Shown: piece after piece, positions 38,205-49,300 of the stretch | Layout of the letters: each line of letters begins with the position of its first letter | Position numbering within the stretch: the first letter of the stretch is position 1 | Assembly (NCBI RefSeq): GCF_029227915.1 | Contig: NC_079881.1 | Span: forward strand, 7,752,001 to 7,812,000 | Length of the DNA: 60,000 nt | From: Hydractinia symbiolongicarpus | Taxonomy: Eukaryota > Cnidaria > Hydrozoa > Anthoathecata > Hydractiniidae | Direction of reading: 5' to 3' | Translations under genes and position numbers: made by a program | Notes under the pieces: model-generated | Seen by the model: the letters and a program-made list of their open reading frames with translations, nothing else | Told to the model about the DNA's origin: nothing | The model's database searches: none

Positions 38205-39455
38205 AAAAGAGAAAGTACAAGTGATGAAAAGAAATGGGCATTACCTGTTTCATCGTCACACAATTCGCCATGCAAAAGAAAGACGATGACCGTCCTTCCA
38301 TCCATACAAGGAATAGTTGAGATGCTTCGGTACGAATTATTAAAAACATCGATTTCTACGCTAAATTCATCGGAGATATCGGTACACTACCCTTCTGTTT
38401 GGTGAATATGCTGGGCAAGCTAAATCAACAATTAAAAAAATCGTGATCATTAACATCAGTGAGATAAGGACACGGGTCACTTCAAATTAAGGTTATGGAC
38501 AGAGAGACGGCTTTTGGGTCAGACTGTTGGTTTACAGGATTGGTCGTAAAACACTTTAGATGTCTAAGCTCACTCGAACACGATAAGTTTCTGATCAAAC
38601 TAAATGGTGAAGCTAAAGTTCGTTATAAAAGCATTTCTTCATATACATACACAGGGCAGCAATCCAAGATATACAATAAGAAATCTTATACGTGGTATCA
38701 ACCAACCCAATCTTGGTACATTCTTACCTGGTAAAATAGACACATCAATAATCTCTTACGTGGACGATATTATTCATACGGGCTCAGTTTTTAAAGTTCT
38801 TTAAATTATGCTATTGTCGAAATTACTGTCAAATTTTGACTTGATCACAATAGTAATTTTATTCACGCAAAAAACGCAATTCCTCATATCTAGTTATTCA
38901 TCTAGTCATACTATCCTATGCTTTATAGTTAATGTTGGTTTTCAATGGAAACTGGACAATATGTCAAAAAGAACTATATCACTACTTCTCTCCGGACTAG
39001 AATGAAAAATTTAGATAAAGTATTTCTCATTATACAACTTTAGGCTTTAGGGTAAGTCTGCATGCGCCGGTAATGTTGCTTTGTTTTAGGCTTATGTATT
39101 ATCCGATCTTTTTTACAGTTTTTACATCTTTACTGGCATTTTTTCGGCAAGTTTGCAATAAGCATCAAATCGCGATAAACGGTAACTGCGGACATTGACA
39201 TGTTAAAATTACGCGAACCCGAGTTATTAAGTTTTACGGGTACCTAAAACCCACGCACATAAGACTAAATATTAATTAGTATATATACAGTTTTAAGTGA
39301 AATTGATAAATCTTGATAAAAATTCTATAAAATCTTTGCATTTCTTGATTTGATAAATTTTCAGTATTCTCATTATTTCGTACTTTATTATTTTCAACCA
39401 TTGTCATTAAATAATATAAATATTATCCATCAACAAGCTTACTTTCATTGCTGTG
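38205..39455. other. No recognised gene between CR1-like LINE and Penelope remnant
   Basis: Short plus-strand frames at 38,495-39,005 include the string SYVDDIIHTGS, which recalls a reverse transcriptase YxDD box, but the expected neighbouring motifs are absent. It may be debris of another retroelement or chance. Confidence 0.35.
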
Positions 39456-39459
39456 ATTT

Positions 39460-39479
39460 GATTGATTGATTGATTGATT
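39460..39479. repeat. (GATT)5 microsatellite
   Basis: Five perfect GATT units, just upstream of the Penelope-like remnant. Confidence 0.9.
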
Positions 39480-39538
39480 TCGATCCTATGATTATTTCCT
39501 CAACTAATAATGAGCCAAAAATGATTTTGATCACTACC

Positions 39539-39575
39539 CGTTGATAACAGCTGTAACTGTCGAAACGTGGCCTAA
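39539..39575 (+). ncRNA. Hammerhead-like motif upstream of Penelope-like remnant (degenerate)
   Basis: The plus strand reads GTTGATA, then ACAG-CTGTAA-CTGT as a possible stem II with a 6-nt loop, then CGAAACGTGG. Compared with the hammerhead core CUGAUGA / GAAACGUC, the first box has two changes and the cleavage triplet one. Penelope-like elements carry such ribozymes in the repeats flanking their coding region, and reverse transcriptase motifs on the same strand begin about 130 bp downstream. Confidence 0.5.
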
Positions 39576-39689
39576 AATGAATTCGCAGTCATTTTACACA
39601 AGACGTTATGACCTCAGTAATACGCACGCCTCAAACTACATCCAACAGAAACCACCAAGCGTGACACAAGAAACATCTTGATACGTAAA

Positions 39690-40205
39690 GTAAAGACTCT
39701 GTCTTGATTCTATGGTCAATACATAAAAAGGGAATTCCAATACGCCCAATCGTTTCATGCACAGGATCTCCTTTGTATAATTTATCGAAATACTAGCTTC
39801 CATTCTTAGGAATTACAAAAATATTTTTTCCGGAACGATGTGGCTATGGGTGGCTCCACTTCCTCTGTGGTAGCCTATATATATATGCAGGATCATGAGA
39901 CTTCAGCGTTATCAAATGCAGATCACAATCCTTGGGTTTGGAAAAGTATTGTGGATGACGTTTTCTTAATTAAAAGAGCACATCTAGACGATGTGCTCTT
40001 TATGAACATATTATTAATTTACACCCGATAATTTAATGTACAACATTCTTTTCTTAGACACTCGTGTCTCGAAAGGGTTGTAACTTAGCAGTACCACTAT
40101 ATTGCAAACTAACTCATACTGATAAATATCTTAACTACACATCTAACCACAAATTAAGTAGTCTCATTACGTCATTTTTGATTAGTCTAAGACTTGCCGA
40201 TGATT
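39690..40205 (+). pseudogene. Penelope-like element reverse transcriptase remnant
   Basis: Three Penelope-type reverse transcriptase blocks are read in different plus frames. The first is SIHKKGIPIRPIVSCTGSPL, then YNLSKY, near 39,714-39,800, matching family KIHK-x-G-x-PLRPIVS-x-x-GSPTYNLSK. The second is AMGGSTSSVVAYIYMQDHET and WKSIVDDVFLI at about 39,840-39,990, matching AMGSP-x-SPVVANIYME and WxRYVDDTF. The third is VPLYCKLTHTDKYLNYTSNH at about 40,098-40,160, matching YRKPTHTDRYLNFxSHHP. The catalytic pair reads VDD. Frames shift between blocks, stops interrupt them, and the palm segment between the first two is missing. No GIY-YIG endonuclease was found downstream. Confidence 0.78.
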
Positions 40206-40869
40206 CGTCTAAACCACGAAAGGGTTTTTATGCAGGGCAATGACCTTGTGAAATTATACTTTTATTTACCGTACAGTTAGCCTTTATGTATCTAGCTCGT
40301 GTGTTGTGCCTAGTTAACAACCACGTGTATAATGTCTGGGCTAAAACACCAACCGTTTTCCTCAGCTCAAAACGGAATGCTATCATCGCAGCTATTTCCG
40401 AGTTTGAAAAACCTTGACGTTATATATAATAAGGATCTTTATTAGGCCAAACTGTTGTCTTGCGTCTTCGTTTCATCGTGCTCTTCTTCTTTGTTTACCA
40501 TGTCTCGTGCATCATTCCCGGACAATAATTTCATAAAGAAAAGAAAAAGAAAAAGATTATTGGTAAAGAGTCAATCAAGGTAAAATTTACCGTTCTGATG
40601 TACATCTGAGTCAAATCCAGAAAGACCGCATTCCTCAGTCTTCTTTATATCCCGGCGTTACCCTACTGCGCCTACTCCTCACCCTCCCTTGCAGAGCCTA
40701 AACGAAACTCCATTTCCGATAATCTTGCGAATATCGGAAATGCTGCTTCCTTTCTATTTTCACAGTAGGGTAATACAAAAGAACAAATATTGGAGATTTT
40801 GGTTACGGAGTAAAAAAGAGCTTAAAAGATTTGTACAAACCTAATAATTGGGACACTTTAGGCTTTTTA

Positions 40870-42853
40870 TTTTTTTTATTCTTAATATAAACGTGTCTGC
40901 TCGAATTTGACAACTATTGTCCGTGTTTTCCTATCAAGTGATCATCAATGCCGTTATTGGCTGTTGCCGTCGCTCTCTTGAGCGAACAGAGTGCAATCCG
41001 TAATTTTTCTCTTCGCCTCCGAGCAAATCTCGTATTTGTTAAATGAATATTTCTCTGGTTTTAGTGTATGATAATCTTTTTGAACCGTAAACATTGTAGC
41101 CTTTGGAAGTTTTGGGCCTAAAATATTCTGAAAAATCCTGTGAAACCAAGTATGGAAATAAATAAAAATCTTAGATAGGCCAGACTAATGTTGTCATAAT
41201 TGTCTACCACTGTTTTAATAATCTCGATTGGCTCTTTTTGATTTTTGCTTTTAGTAGATAATGCTAAGCGTTTCGCTCCTCTATAAGCCAGTTTAACGAA
41301 AGGGTGATCAGTCGGACTATATTTAACAGCGGAAGAGTGATGTCCCTACTTTATTGCGCAATATGCCGAAATGATTGTACCTTCTTTCGAACCTCACTAA
41401 ATCGTTAAAATGACAAGCAACAAAAAACGGATTTGCTGGGCATGATACAAATTCCTTAAATTTGCTTGCCCATTGTAACCACTTCTCCCATGCTGGCTTA
41501 TACTTGGCCAATGTGGAATCTGCATAAGCTACGTCAAACAGAACAGGAAGGGCGGAAGCAACGTCTTTAAATCCTTCAAATTTGATTATTTCCATGTTTT
41601 TCCGCATTTTGCCGTATAAACCAACTATGACAAATATAATTAATGATTAATATATTTTTAAAATTAATTAATATATATAATTAATGCAACAAATCAAATA
41701 CTTAAATACTTAACGTCCGCTACTTTTGGAGATGCGCATTAATTATGTCAATACGTTTTATCCGGTTTTGCAGATTATACTGAAAATTCGTTGATCGATA
41801 AAGATGTCATTTGCAAGTATACAGTTCACACATTAAAATGTAAATACATTTCCACCACATTTGGGAGTTAAACACATTTCAGCCCTGCAGGCTATTTAAC
41901 ATCACCGCTTCATTTGAGCGTGCGCCACATTTAGGCGTTGTCTACGTTTGTGATCTTGCGTCATATAACAATTTATTTCTTGCCTCATATAGCTAAAGTA
42001 CTGGTCATTCACGTTTCTGCCCGATCTATGCGTTTCAAAACATATAACCAGTGGTTCGGTATTTACTTCTCCGCTCCTTAAGGCGCTAAATTTTACACTG
42101 CTCGTTAAATTTTTGTCGTTTAATACTCTTGTACAAAGTTTATTATTGAACTCAGTTTGACGATGAAATAATTGAAAAAATAAACGTTATATTCCGAACA
42201 ATCGATGTACAATGCTAAGGATTTAAATTTAGCAAATCCCTTAAAAACTGATTCACATTACAATTGTTACTAAAATAAGGATCCATTACGAAACATTGTT
42301 TTACACACGTGTCAAAATAAACACCGTCCACTCTGGCACAAACAAAGCCCCTTTTGGCTTTGCATAACTTTAAACGACGCAGCAGAGGGCACAATCCATT
42401 AAATTCATTCTCCCAGTATTTTTCAGATTGAAATTTGTGCTACTTTATATGGTCATATAAAAAAAATAAATAAATAACCTACTCAAAGAATTAAGATATT
42501 ATTGACATTATTGTCAAAAAGTATTATGTTGATGGTCAGTAATAAAAAGTGACGTATTTCTATTGAGATTGTTAAATGTAAAAGCATTCATTCTGCTAGA
42601 CTTAGGACAAAAAAATCTTAAATTACACTTCTCCACTCTATGATTTAACTCGTCTGCAAACTACTACGTGTGAATTCCGCAAACATATTTTGAATATATT
42701 GATGCTCCAGTTATCTTTTTCGTATAATTTTAAAATTTGATCAGCTGAATAGTTTTTCTCTCTCGGGAGCCAAGCTGGTTTAAGAGTAACATTGAATTTA
42801 AACAAAGATCGTAAACAAAGATCATAAATGTGTTTTAGACACGTTGAAATCAT
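40870..42853 (-). pseudogene. DIRS-type retroelement remnant: RNase H to tyrosine recombinase
   Basis: Read on the minus strand, the order is that of DIRS-like elements. At 42,638-42,853 is an RNase H end (PAWLPREKNYSADQILKLYE, then KDNWSINIF). At about 42,200-42,440 is the conserved stretch between RNase H and recombinase, with relics of WIVPSAASF and CFVMDPYFSNNCNVN in shifted frames. At 41,323-41,607 is the recombinase N-terminal domain (STLAKYKPAWEKWLQWASKF). At about 41,160-41,330, in another frame, is TDHPFVKLAYRGAKRLAL. At about 40,880-41,050 are LSYTKTREIF, YGLHSVRS (box II HxxR) and, after a frameshift, ANNGIDDHLIGKHGQ and VYIK, near the expected catalytic Tyr. The reverse transcriptase is missing. 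Frameshifts and stops make it dead. Confidence 0.82.
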
Positions 42854-42965
42854 CAGAGAAACGCAAAACAGATTCGTTGCGTAGAAAATCTCTTAATGAC
42901 TGGAGAAAATATTTTACGCATAATAACTCTCAGTGAGCAGAACTTGTTGTTTATTCAAATTCGTT

Positions 42966-43004
42966 GAAACTTCCCCTAGCAATGACATTGCTAGGGGAAG
43001 TTTC
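42966..43004. repeat. 39-bp perfect palindrome
   Basis: Two 19-bp arms (GAAACTTCCCCTAGCAATG and its complement) are separated by a single A at 42985. It could extrude as a cruciform or form a hairpin if transcribed. It abuts the 51-bp tandem repeat starting at 43,006 and lies just beyond the cut end of the DIRS remnant. Confidence 0.95.
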
Positions 43005-43005
43005 G

Positions 43006-43164
43006 ACTGTACAGGCTAGTGTGTCCACTTTAGTTCACAAAGATAACGTACAGCCGACTATGCAAGCTAGTGTGTCAACTCCAGTTCACAAGATGACGTA
43101 CAGCCAACTATACAGGCTAGTGTGTCCACTTGAGTTCACAAAGATGGCGTACAGCCGACTATAC
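43006..43164. repeat. 51-bp tandem repeat, three units
   Basis: Units start at 43006, 43057 and 43107 (51, 50 and 51 bp) with a partial at 43158. The core is GGCTAGTGTGTCCACTT...GTTCACAAAGATG-CGTACAGCC. One more GGCTAGTGT occurs at about 43,202. The open frame across it is a repeat by-product. Confidence 0.9.
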
Positions 43165-43489
43165 TAAATTTGCATTTTATTTCATCACAACCGAATATAC
43201 AGGCTAGTGTTTTAAACTTAATTGATAGTCAACATGATGAATCTCGTCTATGTTTGCACTGTAATTAACTTGTCACACGATGTTACAGTGACAGTCATTG
43301 TATATTTGTTAACAACAATGCCGATGGACGTAGCTTATCGGCCATATAATTGACATAAGTAATTACAAATGGTTTGACAAGGCTCATAACAAGTTCCCAG
43401 CCTTTGTCAAATGAATTTATTTCGTTGACAGAATTACCTCTCTTGATTGCGAGAAAAGGGACAAAGCGTTGCACCAGATCGTGTCAAGT

Positions 43490-44760
43490 TAATAAAAAAA
43501 ATGAACCATAGTCCAACGATGATTTAGTGATTTGCATGAATACTTGGACATTTTCATACCAGTAACATCACAAAATTTGTTAATCTGGGGTTCATGATTT
43601 CCATAATCTTTTGTAATTCCCATAAGTGGACGCATAGACGACAAAAGCAAAACGTTTTTTTTTACGTTTTGATTTTGATTTGTTTGTGTATGCACAGTTT
43701 CCATATTTTCGTTCCCAGTGAATAGTGCTTGTAAATTCTTCACGGTCCCTGGCAAGCTTCAACTCATCCGTAAACCGACGTGGTTTAATTGAAGTGTACC
43801 GGCAGATGTATTATAACGAGAAAGTAACCATTTAGCGGTGGAAATAGATGTATAAAGCCTGTCTATTAAAAGATTTCTTCGGTTCAGATGGTCGAATGTC
43901 ATTGATTCTAATGAGCCATAAAAGTTGACCCAAAATTAATCCATATTTTGAGACCTTTTATCCTCTGTAGCATTCAAAAATATGGACCGTCACCTTCAAC
44001 CGGTTTGCCACAATGCGGAAGTATGTGAAAGGAAACCTGACGTCATAGAGCGATTTATAAAGTAACCCATATTTAGCCGGTTTATTTGGGTTATGTTGCC
44101 TACATCCAATCTGATGTCTCATCGAATACAATGTTTCATTAATTTAAAGGAATTCAGATGGAACAAGAACAGATCTTTTTTTATCATTGAAAACATTGAT
44201 CAATTCCTGAGCTGCAGCGAATCAGTCTATTCTCCAGTGCTGGTGACGGTCTTCTTGATCATCAAAAGACAATACCATGTAGGAAACTAACGTGTTTCAA
44301 GGACACGGTGCCAGAAAAAATAGCATGGCCAGCTATATCTAAGAAGAGTATTTCACAAGAATGCACAGACTGCCCAAGAAGACTGCGCGCATACAATAAT
44401 CCAGCAAACGCATAGAATAATGTGTCACGGGGCGCCAGAAAGGACGAAGGGACAACAAATTGTCCATCAGTTTATGGATAAAAGAACAAATGCGATGGTT
44501 TTGGATGTCCATATTCACCATCACTGTTTCCGCTGCTGGTTTCAGTGTTAGTTTCAGAATTATCCCCATTTTCAGTATCTGTCAAATCTGAATCATTTGT
44601 ATCATTATTACCATAAAATTCATCAAGCATTTCTTCGCTGTAATCACTTTCATCATCACTTAGTTTTTGACAGAGCGAAGAATATCTTAAGCGGCTTCTT
44701 CAGGTTTTTTTTTTTCTTTTTTTGACATTTTGTATTAGGTTTTTATCTAAATATGAAATA
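43490..44760 (-). pseudogene. piggyBac-like transposase pseudogene
   Basis: On the minus strand, a lysine-rich start (ATG at about 44,730) is followed, after a one-base slip, by an acidic stretch (LSDDESDYSEEMLDEFYGNN) like the acidic N-termini of piggyBac transposases. Further on come PNKPAKYGLLYKSL, relics of the AKWLLSRYNTSAGTLQ block, and KKNVLLLSSMRPLMGITKD leading to SCKSLNHRWTMVHFF. These match DDE_Tnp_1_7-type piggyBac-derived proteins (family blocks NKPAKYG, IAKWLL-x-RNITSVGTLQ, KRNVLLLSTM, WTM-x-xF). Several frameshifts and stops separate the blocks, so it is inactive. A 42-bp piece near 43,915-43,957 recurs inverted at 45,016-45,057. Confidence 0.75.
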
Positions 44761-45626
44761 GAACTCTTGTACAGTCATATACTATATTGTTACTCAATAA
44801 AACAAACAGAAACTTTGATCCAAACTGAAATTCCCAGCCCTTTCGGCTAAATTTGTTGAAAAACAAACATGAGCAAGAAACTTCCGCAGAGAGAAAATCG
44901 AACAAAAATTTAGCAAATAATGGTATTCTGTTCTTTTGAAAAGAAACAAATGTACTTCATCACATAATTTTGTGTTACAAATGATTAAAAAAAAGCTGAC
45001 TACAAACAATATATTCAAAATATGGATTAATTTTGAGTCCACTTTTATGGCTTATTACCTGGTTCCTTCTTTGTTTGAAAGCTTCCCAATCTATAAACCG
45101 ATGCCTTAACACGGCTTAAAGATGTTTTAAAAAGGGCACGTTTGTTTCGGGTTCGATACTTCTTAGCAGCGATTCAATATCGGCTAGTAAATGGTATCAT
45201 AGCCCCATTGCCCTTTCTTCATATTTGCGAGGCTAGGCATGTAAAATATGCACATCTATCTCTATCCGGGCTTGTCCGATGGTGCGCGGAGATTTTATTG
45301 CGAAGGCTTTTTGCCATTTAAGAGTGCGTATATATTTTTTATCATGAGAATATTCCAAGCGTATTTTACCTCTAGTATTTTGCTTATTTTCTTATTTTTT
45401 AGAAAAGATCTAAAATTAATTCATTCTCCTATGATCTGGGATACGGCAACACCGGCGACTCAAGTTTTTTTTTTTTAAAAAAAAACTTTTGTTTACATCG
45501 AGCCTTGTAAAAAACAAAATTTTGCCATTCTCACCGGCTGAAATCGATTGTGTGTTTTGATAGAGGGAGTAGAAAGGTTCTGCATGCTCTCACCGCCACT
45601 ATTTTAGAAAATAAAATAAACTGTTA

Positions 45627-46220
45627 AGGCGGTGATACACGATCTGATTAATCAAATTCGATTTGTCGAAATTATATTGAGCATTAAAATAAAATCGAAA
45701 CTTAACAGGTGGCAAGGAGATGATACACGATCCAATTAATCGAATTCGATTTATCGAAATTATATTGAACATTAATAAAAAACTGAACAAATTTTTGATA
45801 ATTTCCTTTCGATAAAATGTCTTTAGAGAGTTAAGACAGAGTTGAACTCGCTCCTGTTACAGTTATTATTACAACAACTAAAAATTTAAGAAAACGTTAG
45901 AAACTGAGTGTGTTATTTGTTACTTTTATGTTAATAAGCTTCATTTACTGATACAAAACTCGTTGATTTCTGTTTTATCCTTTTTGACGACATTATGTTT
46001 TCAAATACTCTACTAATGTTTATTTTTTATATAGAAACTCACATTTTTTGAATGCACATTTGACGTACAGATTTTAAGCATTTTGATTGGTTAAAAACCT
46101 TTCGATTAATCGATTAATCGACTTTTTGAAAATCGAATTCGACAAGTCTGAGCATGCCGAAAGCATACGATTTTTACATGATACACGATCCACGACTAAT
46201 CAGATCGTGTATCACCGCCT
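45627..46220. mobile_element. Probable PIF/Harbinger MITE, 594 bp, TTA target duplication
   Basis: The ends form a 27-bp inverted repeat with one mismatch (left AGGCGGTGATACACGATCTG, right complement identical over these 20). TTA flanks both sides exactly (45624-45626 and 46221-46223). A 3-bp TTA duplication is the hallmark of PIF/Harbinger. The motif GATACACGATC also occurs inside near both ends, suggesting a nested foldback structure. No transposase is coded. Confidence 0.85.
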
Positions 46221-46223
46221 TTA

Positions 46224-48027
46224 TACTAAATTCCTTTTATTTCCGTCGCCAATCATCATTTTGACTAATTTAACAGCGTCCTCTCTGTGATACAACAGCT
46301 CAGGGGCAAAAAGACGCTGAGGACAAAGATAATTAAAAAGCATTAGAATCGGCCATTGTGACCTGCTTTCTACATGGCGTGATATAAGTATAGACGTACA
46401 CATTTTCGCTTGCAAACATAGGAGACCTAAAGATTACGCGCAGGGAAACCGGGTCCTTAAAATTTAAATGTAATGTTGTTAGTAAATAAATGGTAGCCAA
46501 AGAAGTGTGTGCAAGATACAATCCAATTATTTCAATCCTTAACAATTCCATTCTTACTGCCTTGAACGCTGTTCAATCTTAGTTGAAACTAACATTGTGG
46601 ACCTAGAAAATTAGGTTTATGATGCCACATATGGAGACAGGGTTTATAGCTACCGCTTTTTCATTTGAGTGCCTTGGACAGAGCAAATGAGAAAATTTGA
46701 TCATTAACGCGCAATGAAACATACTCCCAAGATGGGTGAGTGGTTTATAATTTACTGCTGTCTCAACTCACCCAATCAGGTTTCAATTCACCAACGAAAT
46801 GTATCTGGACCTACAAAGTTTTATTTGTCGAATAGAAGAAGCAGTAGAAAAAGCAGACTAACGTCCCGTCTCCCCCCTGTTCCTTTCAACATAAAGGGAT
46901 TAGTCTACAGAAGCAAATGACTTTGAAGTAGAGGAAGAAGTTCCCTAGTTTTTAGCGTCAAAATATTATTAGCAATCATTAGTGTTTATTTTTTAGAAAC
47001 TTATTTATGGAAAAGAAATCAACTGTTTTTTCCCCTAAAGAGTGTTTCATTCAGGTTTTTTCGTGTGGAAATTAAAAATGTGTTCACAGATAATTTGCTG
47101 CTAAATTTGCTATTCACAATTCATATAATGGAAATCTGCCTTCAGGGTAATTTATTTAAAAAAAAAAAAACTTCAATTTATTTGGTTAATGGATAAAAAT
47201 TCAAATAATAAAAAAGTGCTCTTAAAACATCAATAATAAGTTTGCATACCTTGTCTCAAGTTCTAGATACACATCTGGCACAAACAAACAATTGGAAAAC
47301 TGTTATCTAGGTGAACACTGCTATTAGCAAAATATTCAAGACTGACCTGGATGACAAATAAAGGTACCCAAAAACATAATAAAGTTGCAATCACACTCTT
47401 CTCAACAATCACATGGGGAGCCCAATTTGTTTGAAAAGTCACAAAATTCTGCCAGAGTGAATGTCAGTAACCAACCATTTTTTAATGCATTATAAAAATT
47501 CTAATCTCAGTTGCTGCAAATATTCACTCTTTTACAAGGAAACTCTTTGGGATGTGAGCATAATGTTGATGATGACTACAAGACAGTATATATATTATAA
47601 TTATTACCAGTAAAATATATTAGTGATTTGTTTTAACAACTTGATATCAAGTGAAGAGAAAAAATTAATAGCAAGTACAATATTTTTTCTAAATAGTCAG
47701 AATTGTTATCTTCTGACTATTTAGAAATAAGGCTAAACGTTTGAAAGTTTCATTTTTTCAACAATAAATTTTAATAGAAAAACGTTTAGCCATTGCTTCT
47801 ATTAGAATGTGTGACCACAATGATTTCTTTGTCATCATTTATTTTTTTAAAGTGAATTCAGCTTTTATTTATTTTTTTGTCAGACAATATGTTCAACAGC
47901 ACATTGTTTCTGGTGGTCATGTTCCCATTTTATGCACGGAAGAATTGAAAGAGTTGAAAATAGTAGTTTTCACGGATTCAAATTTATGCTTCCACCAACT
48001 TAAAGTTGATATAATTGTTTTTTTATA
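46224..48027. other. No recognised gene; two consecutive hairpins at 47.7 kb
   Basis: No coding region is supported. A perfect 16-bp inverted repeat with a 10-nt loop lies at 47686-47701 / 47712-47727. Directly after it is a perfect 12-bp inverted repeat with a 37-nt loop (47731-47742 / 47780-47791). A plus open frame at 47,807-48,073 has no recognisable content. Confidence 0.5.
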
Positions 48028-48389
48028 TACAGTACCGCCTGCGTGTAACTTTACATGTACGCAAGTTTTATGACCTCATGTAACGATCTCATGTCTACAT
48101 AAAGAACGTTCACATATCTTTTGTTTACACACGAACTTAATTGCTTTCTATTGTTATCGTCGTGCGCGAGTCATAACAATAAGATTTGATGAATCCTGTT
48201 GTTGTCACATGTAACAACATGCATGTTATTGTTTAAAAGTGTTAAAGATCACGAAGGCTATTGAAATATATTATTTTAGAAAAAAGAACGAACATAACAC
48301 TTAATATTTAAAAAAAACTAATGTTGGTACTTTTTAAAACTTTTAGTAATAATTCTTTATCATCGAAGCATATTTTTTAACATGCAAAT

Positions 48390-48623
48390 CACTGGCCAAC
48401 ACCCGCTGAAAGTCCAGACCTTAACCCAATAGAGATGCTGTGGTCTGAATTAAAACAGTATCTACGTCGGCGTGTCAAACCGTCGACGAAAGAAGAATTG
48501 GTCAATGGCATTAAATATTTTTGGAGAAATGTTACTGTAGCAAAATGTAATAAATAAATTGATCATTTATATAAGGTTATTCCAATAGTTATTGAAAGAG
48601 AAGGTCGAGCATCTGGACATTAA
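48390..48623 (+). pseudogene. Tc1-like transposase C-terminal fragment
   Basis: The frame reads HWPTPAESPDLNPIEMLWSE and on to a terminal GHX stop. ESPDLNPIExxW is the conserved Tc1/mariner block holding the third catalytic acidic residue, followed by the usual TKEELVNGIKYFW helix and VIPIVIEREGRASGH end. An in-frame TAA lies after KCNK, so it is broken as well as truncated. Confidence 0.9.
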
Positions 48624-48656
48624 AACAATGTTTTTATTTCGTTTGTTCCCATTTCC

Positions 48657-49300
48657 CGGAGGCCCATTTTTAAATTTTTTAAAATGCGATCCAAAAAAGC
48701 TTTTATATCGCCGTTTTTCGTTTTTAAACTTTTAAAATGCGATATAAAAAAGCTTTTCTATCGCCGTTTTTCGTTTTCAAACTTTTAAAATGGGATCTTA
48801 AAAATCTTTTCTATCAGCGTTTTTCGTTTTTAAACTTTTAAAATGCGATCAAAAAAGCTTTTCTATCGTCGTTTTTTCGTTTTTAAACTTTTAAAATGCG
48901 ATCTAAAAAAGCTTTTCTATCGCCGTTTTTCGTTTTTAAAATTTTAAAAAGCGATCTAAAAAAGCTTTTCTATCGCTGTTTTTCGTTTTCAAACTTTTAA
49001 AATGGGATCTTAAAAATCTTTTCTATCAGCGTTTTTCGTTTTTAAACTTTTAAAATGGGATCTTAAAAATCTTTTCTATCAGCGTTTTTCGTTTTTAAAC
49101 TTTTAAAATGCGATCTAAAAAAGCTTTTCTATCGCCGTTTTTTCGTTTTTAAACTTTTAAAATGCGATCTAAAAAAGCTTTTCTATCGCCGTTTTTCGTT
49201 TTTAAACTTTTAAAATGCGATCTAAAAAAGCCTTTTCTATCGCCGTTTTTCGTTTTCAAACTTTTAAAATGTGATTTAAAAAAGCTTTTATTTTTAAAGT
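48657..49300. repeat. 53-bp minisatellite inside the Tc1 element, about 12 units
   Basis: Units of 52-53 bp start AAACTTTTAAAATGCGATCT, then AAAAAAGCTTTTCTATCGCC and GTTTTTCGTTTTT. Two sub-types alternate: GCGATCTAAAAAAGC with ATCGCC, and GGGATCTTAAAAATC with ATCAGC. A pair of the second type is next to each other near 48,980-49,085. The array lies between the transposase end and the right terminal repeat. Confidence 0.95.

Noticed and set aside
38604-38804. YVDD-containing frame as a reverse transcriptase
   Set aside because: The single box is not accompanied by the expected upstream motifs; could be chance.
47807-48073. 88-residue plus frame with a possible splice acceptor
   Set aside because: No homology recognised and no partner exon; it runs into the left end of the Tc1 element.
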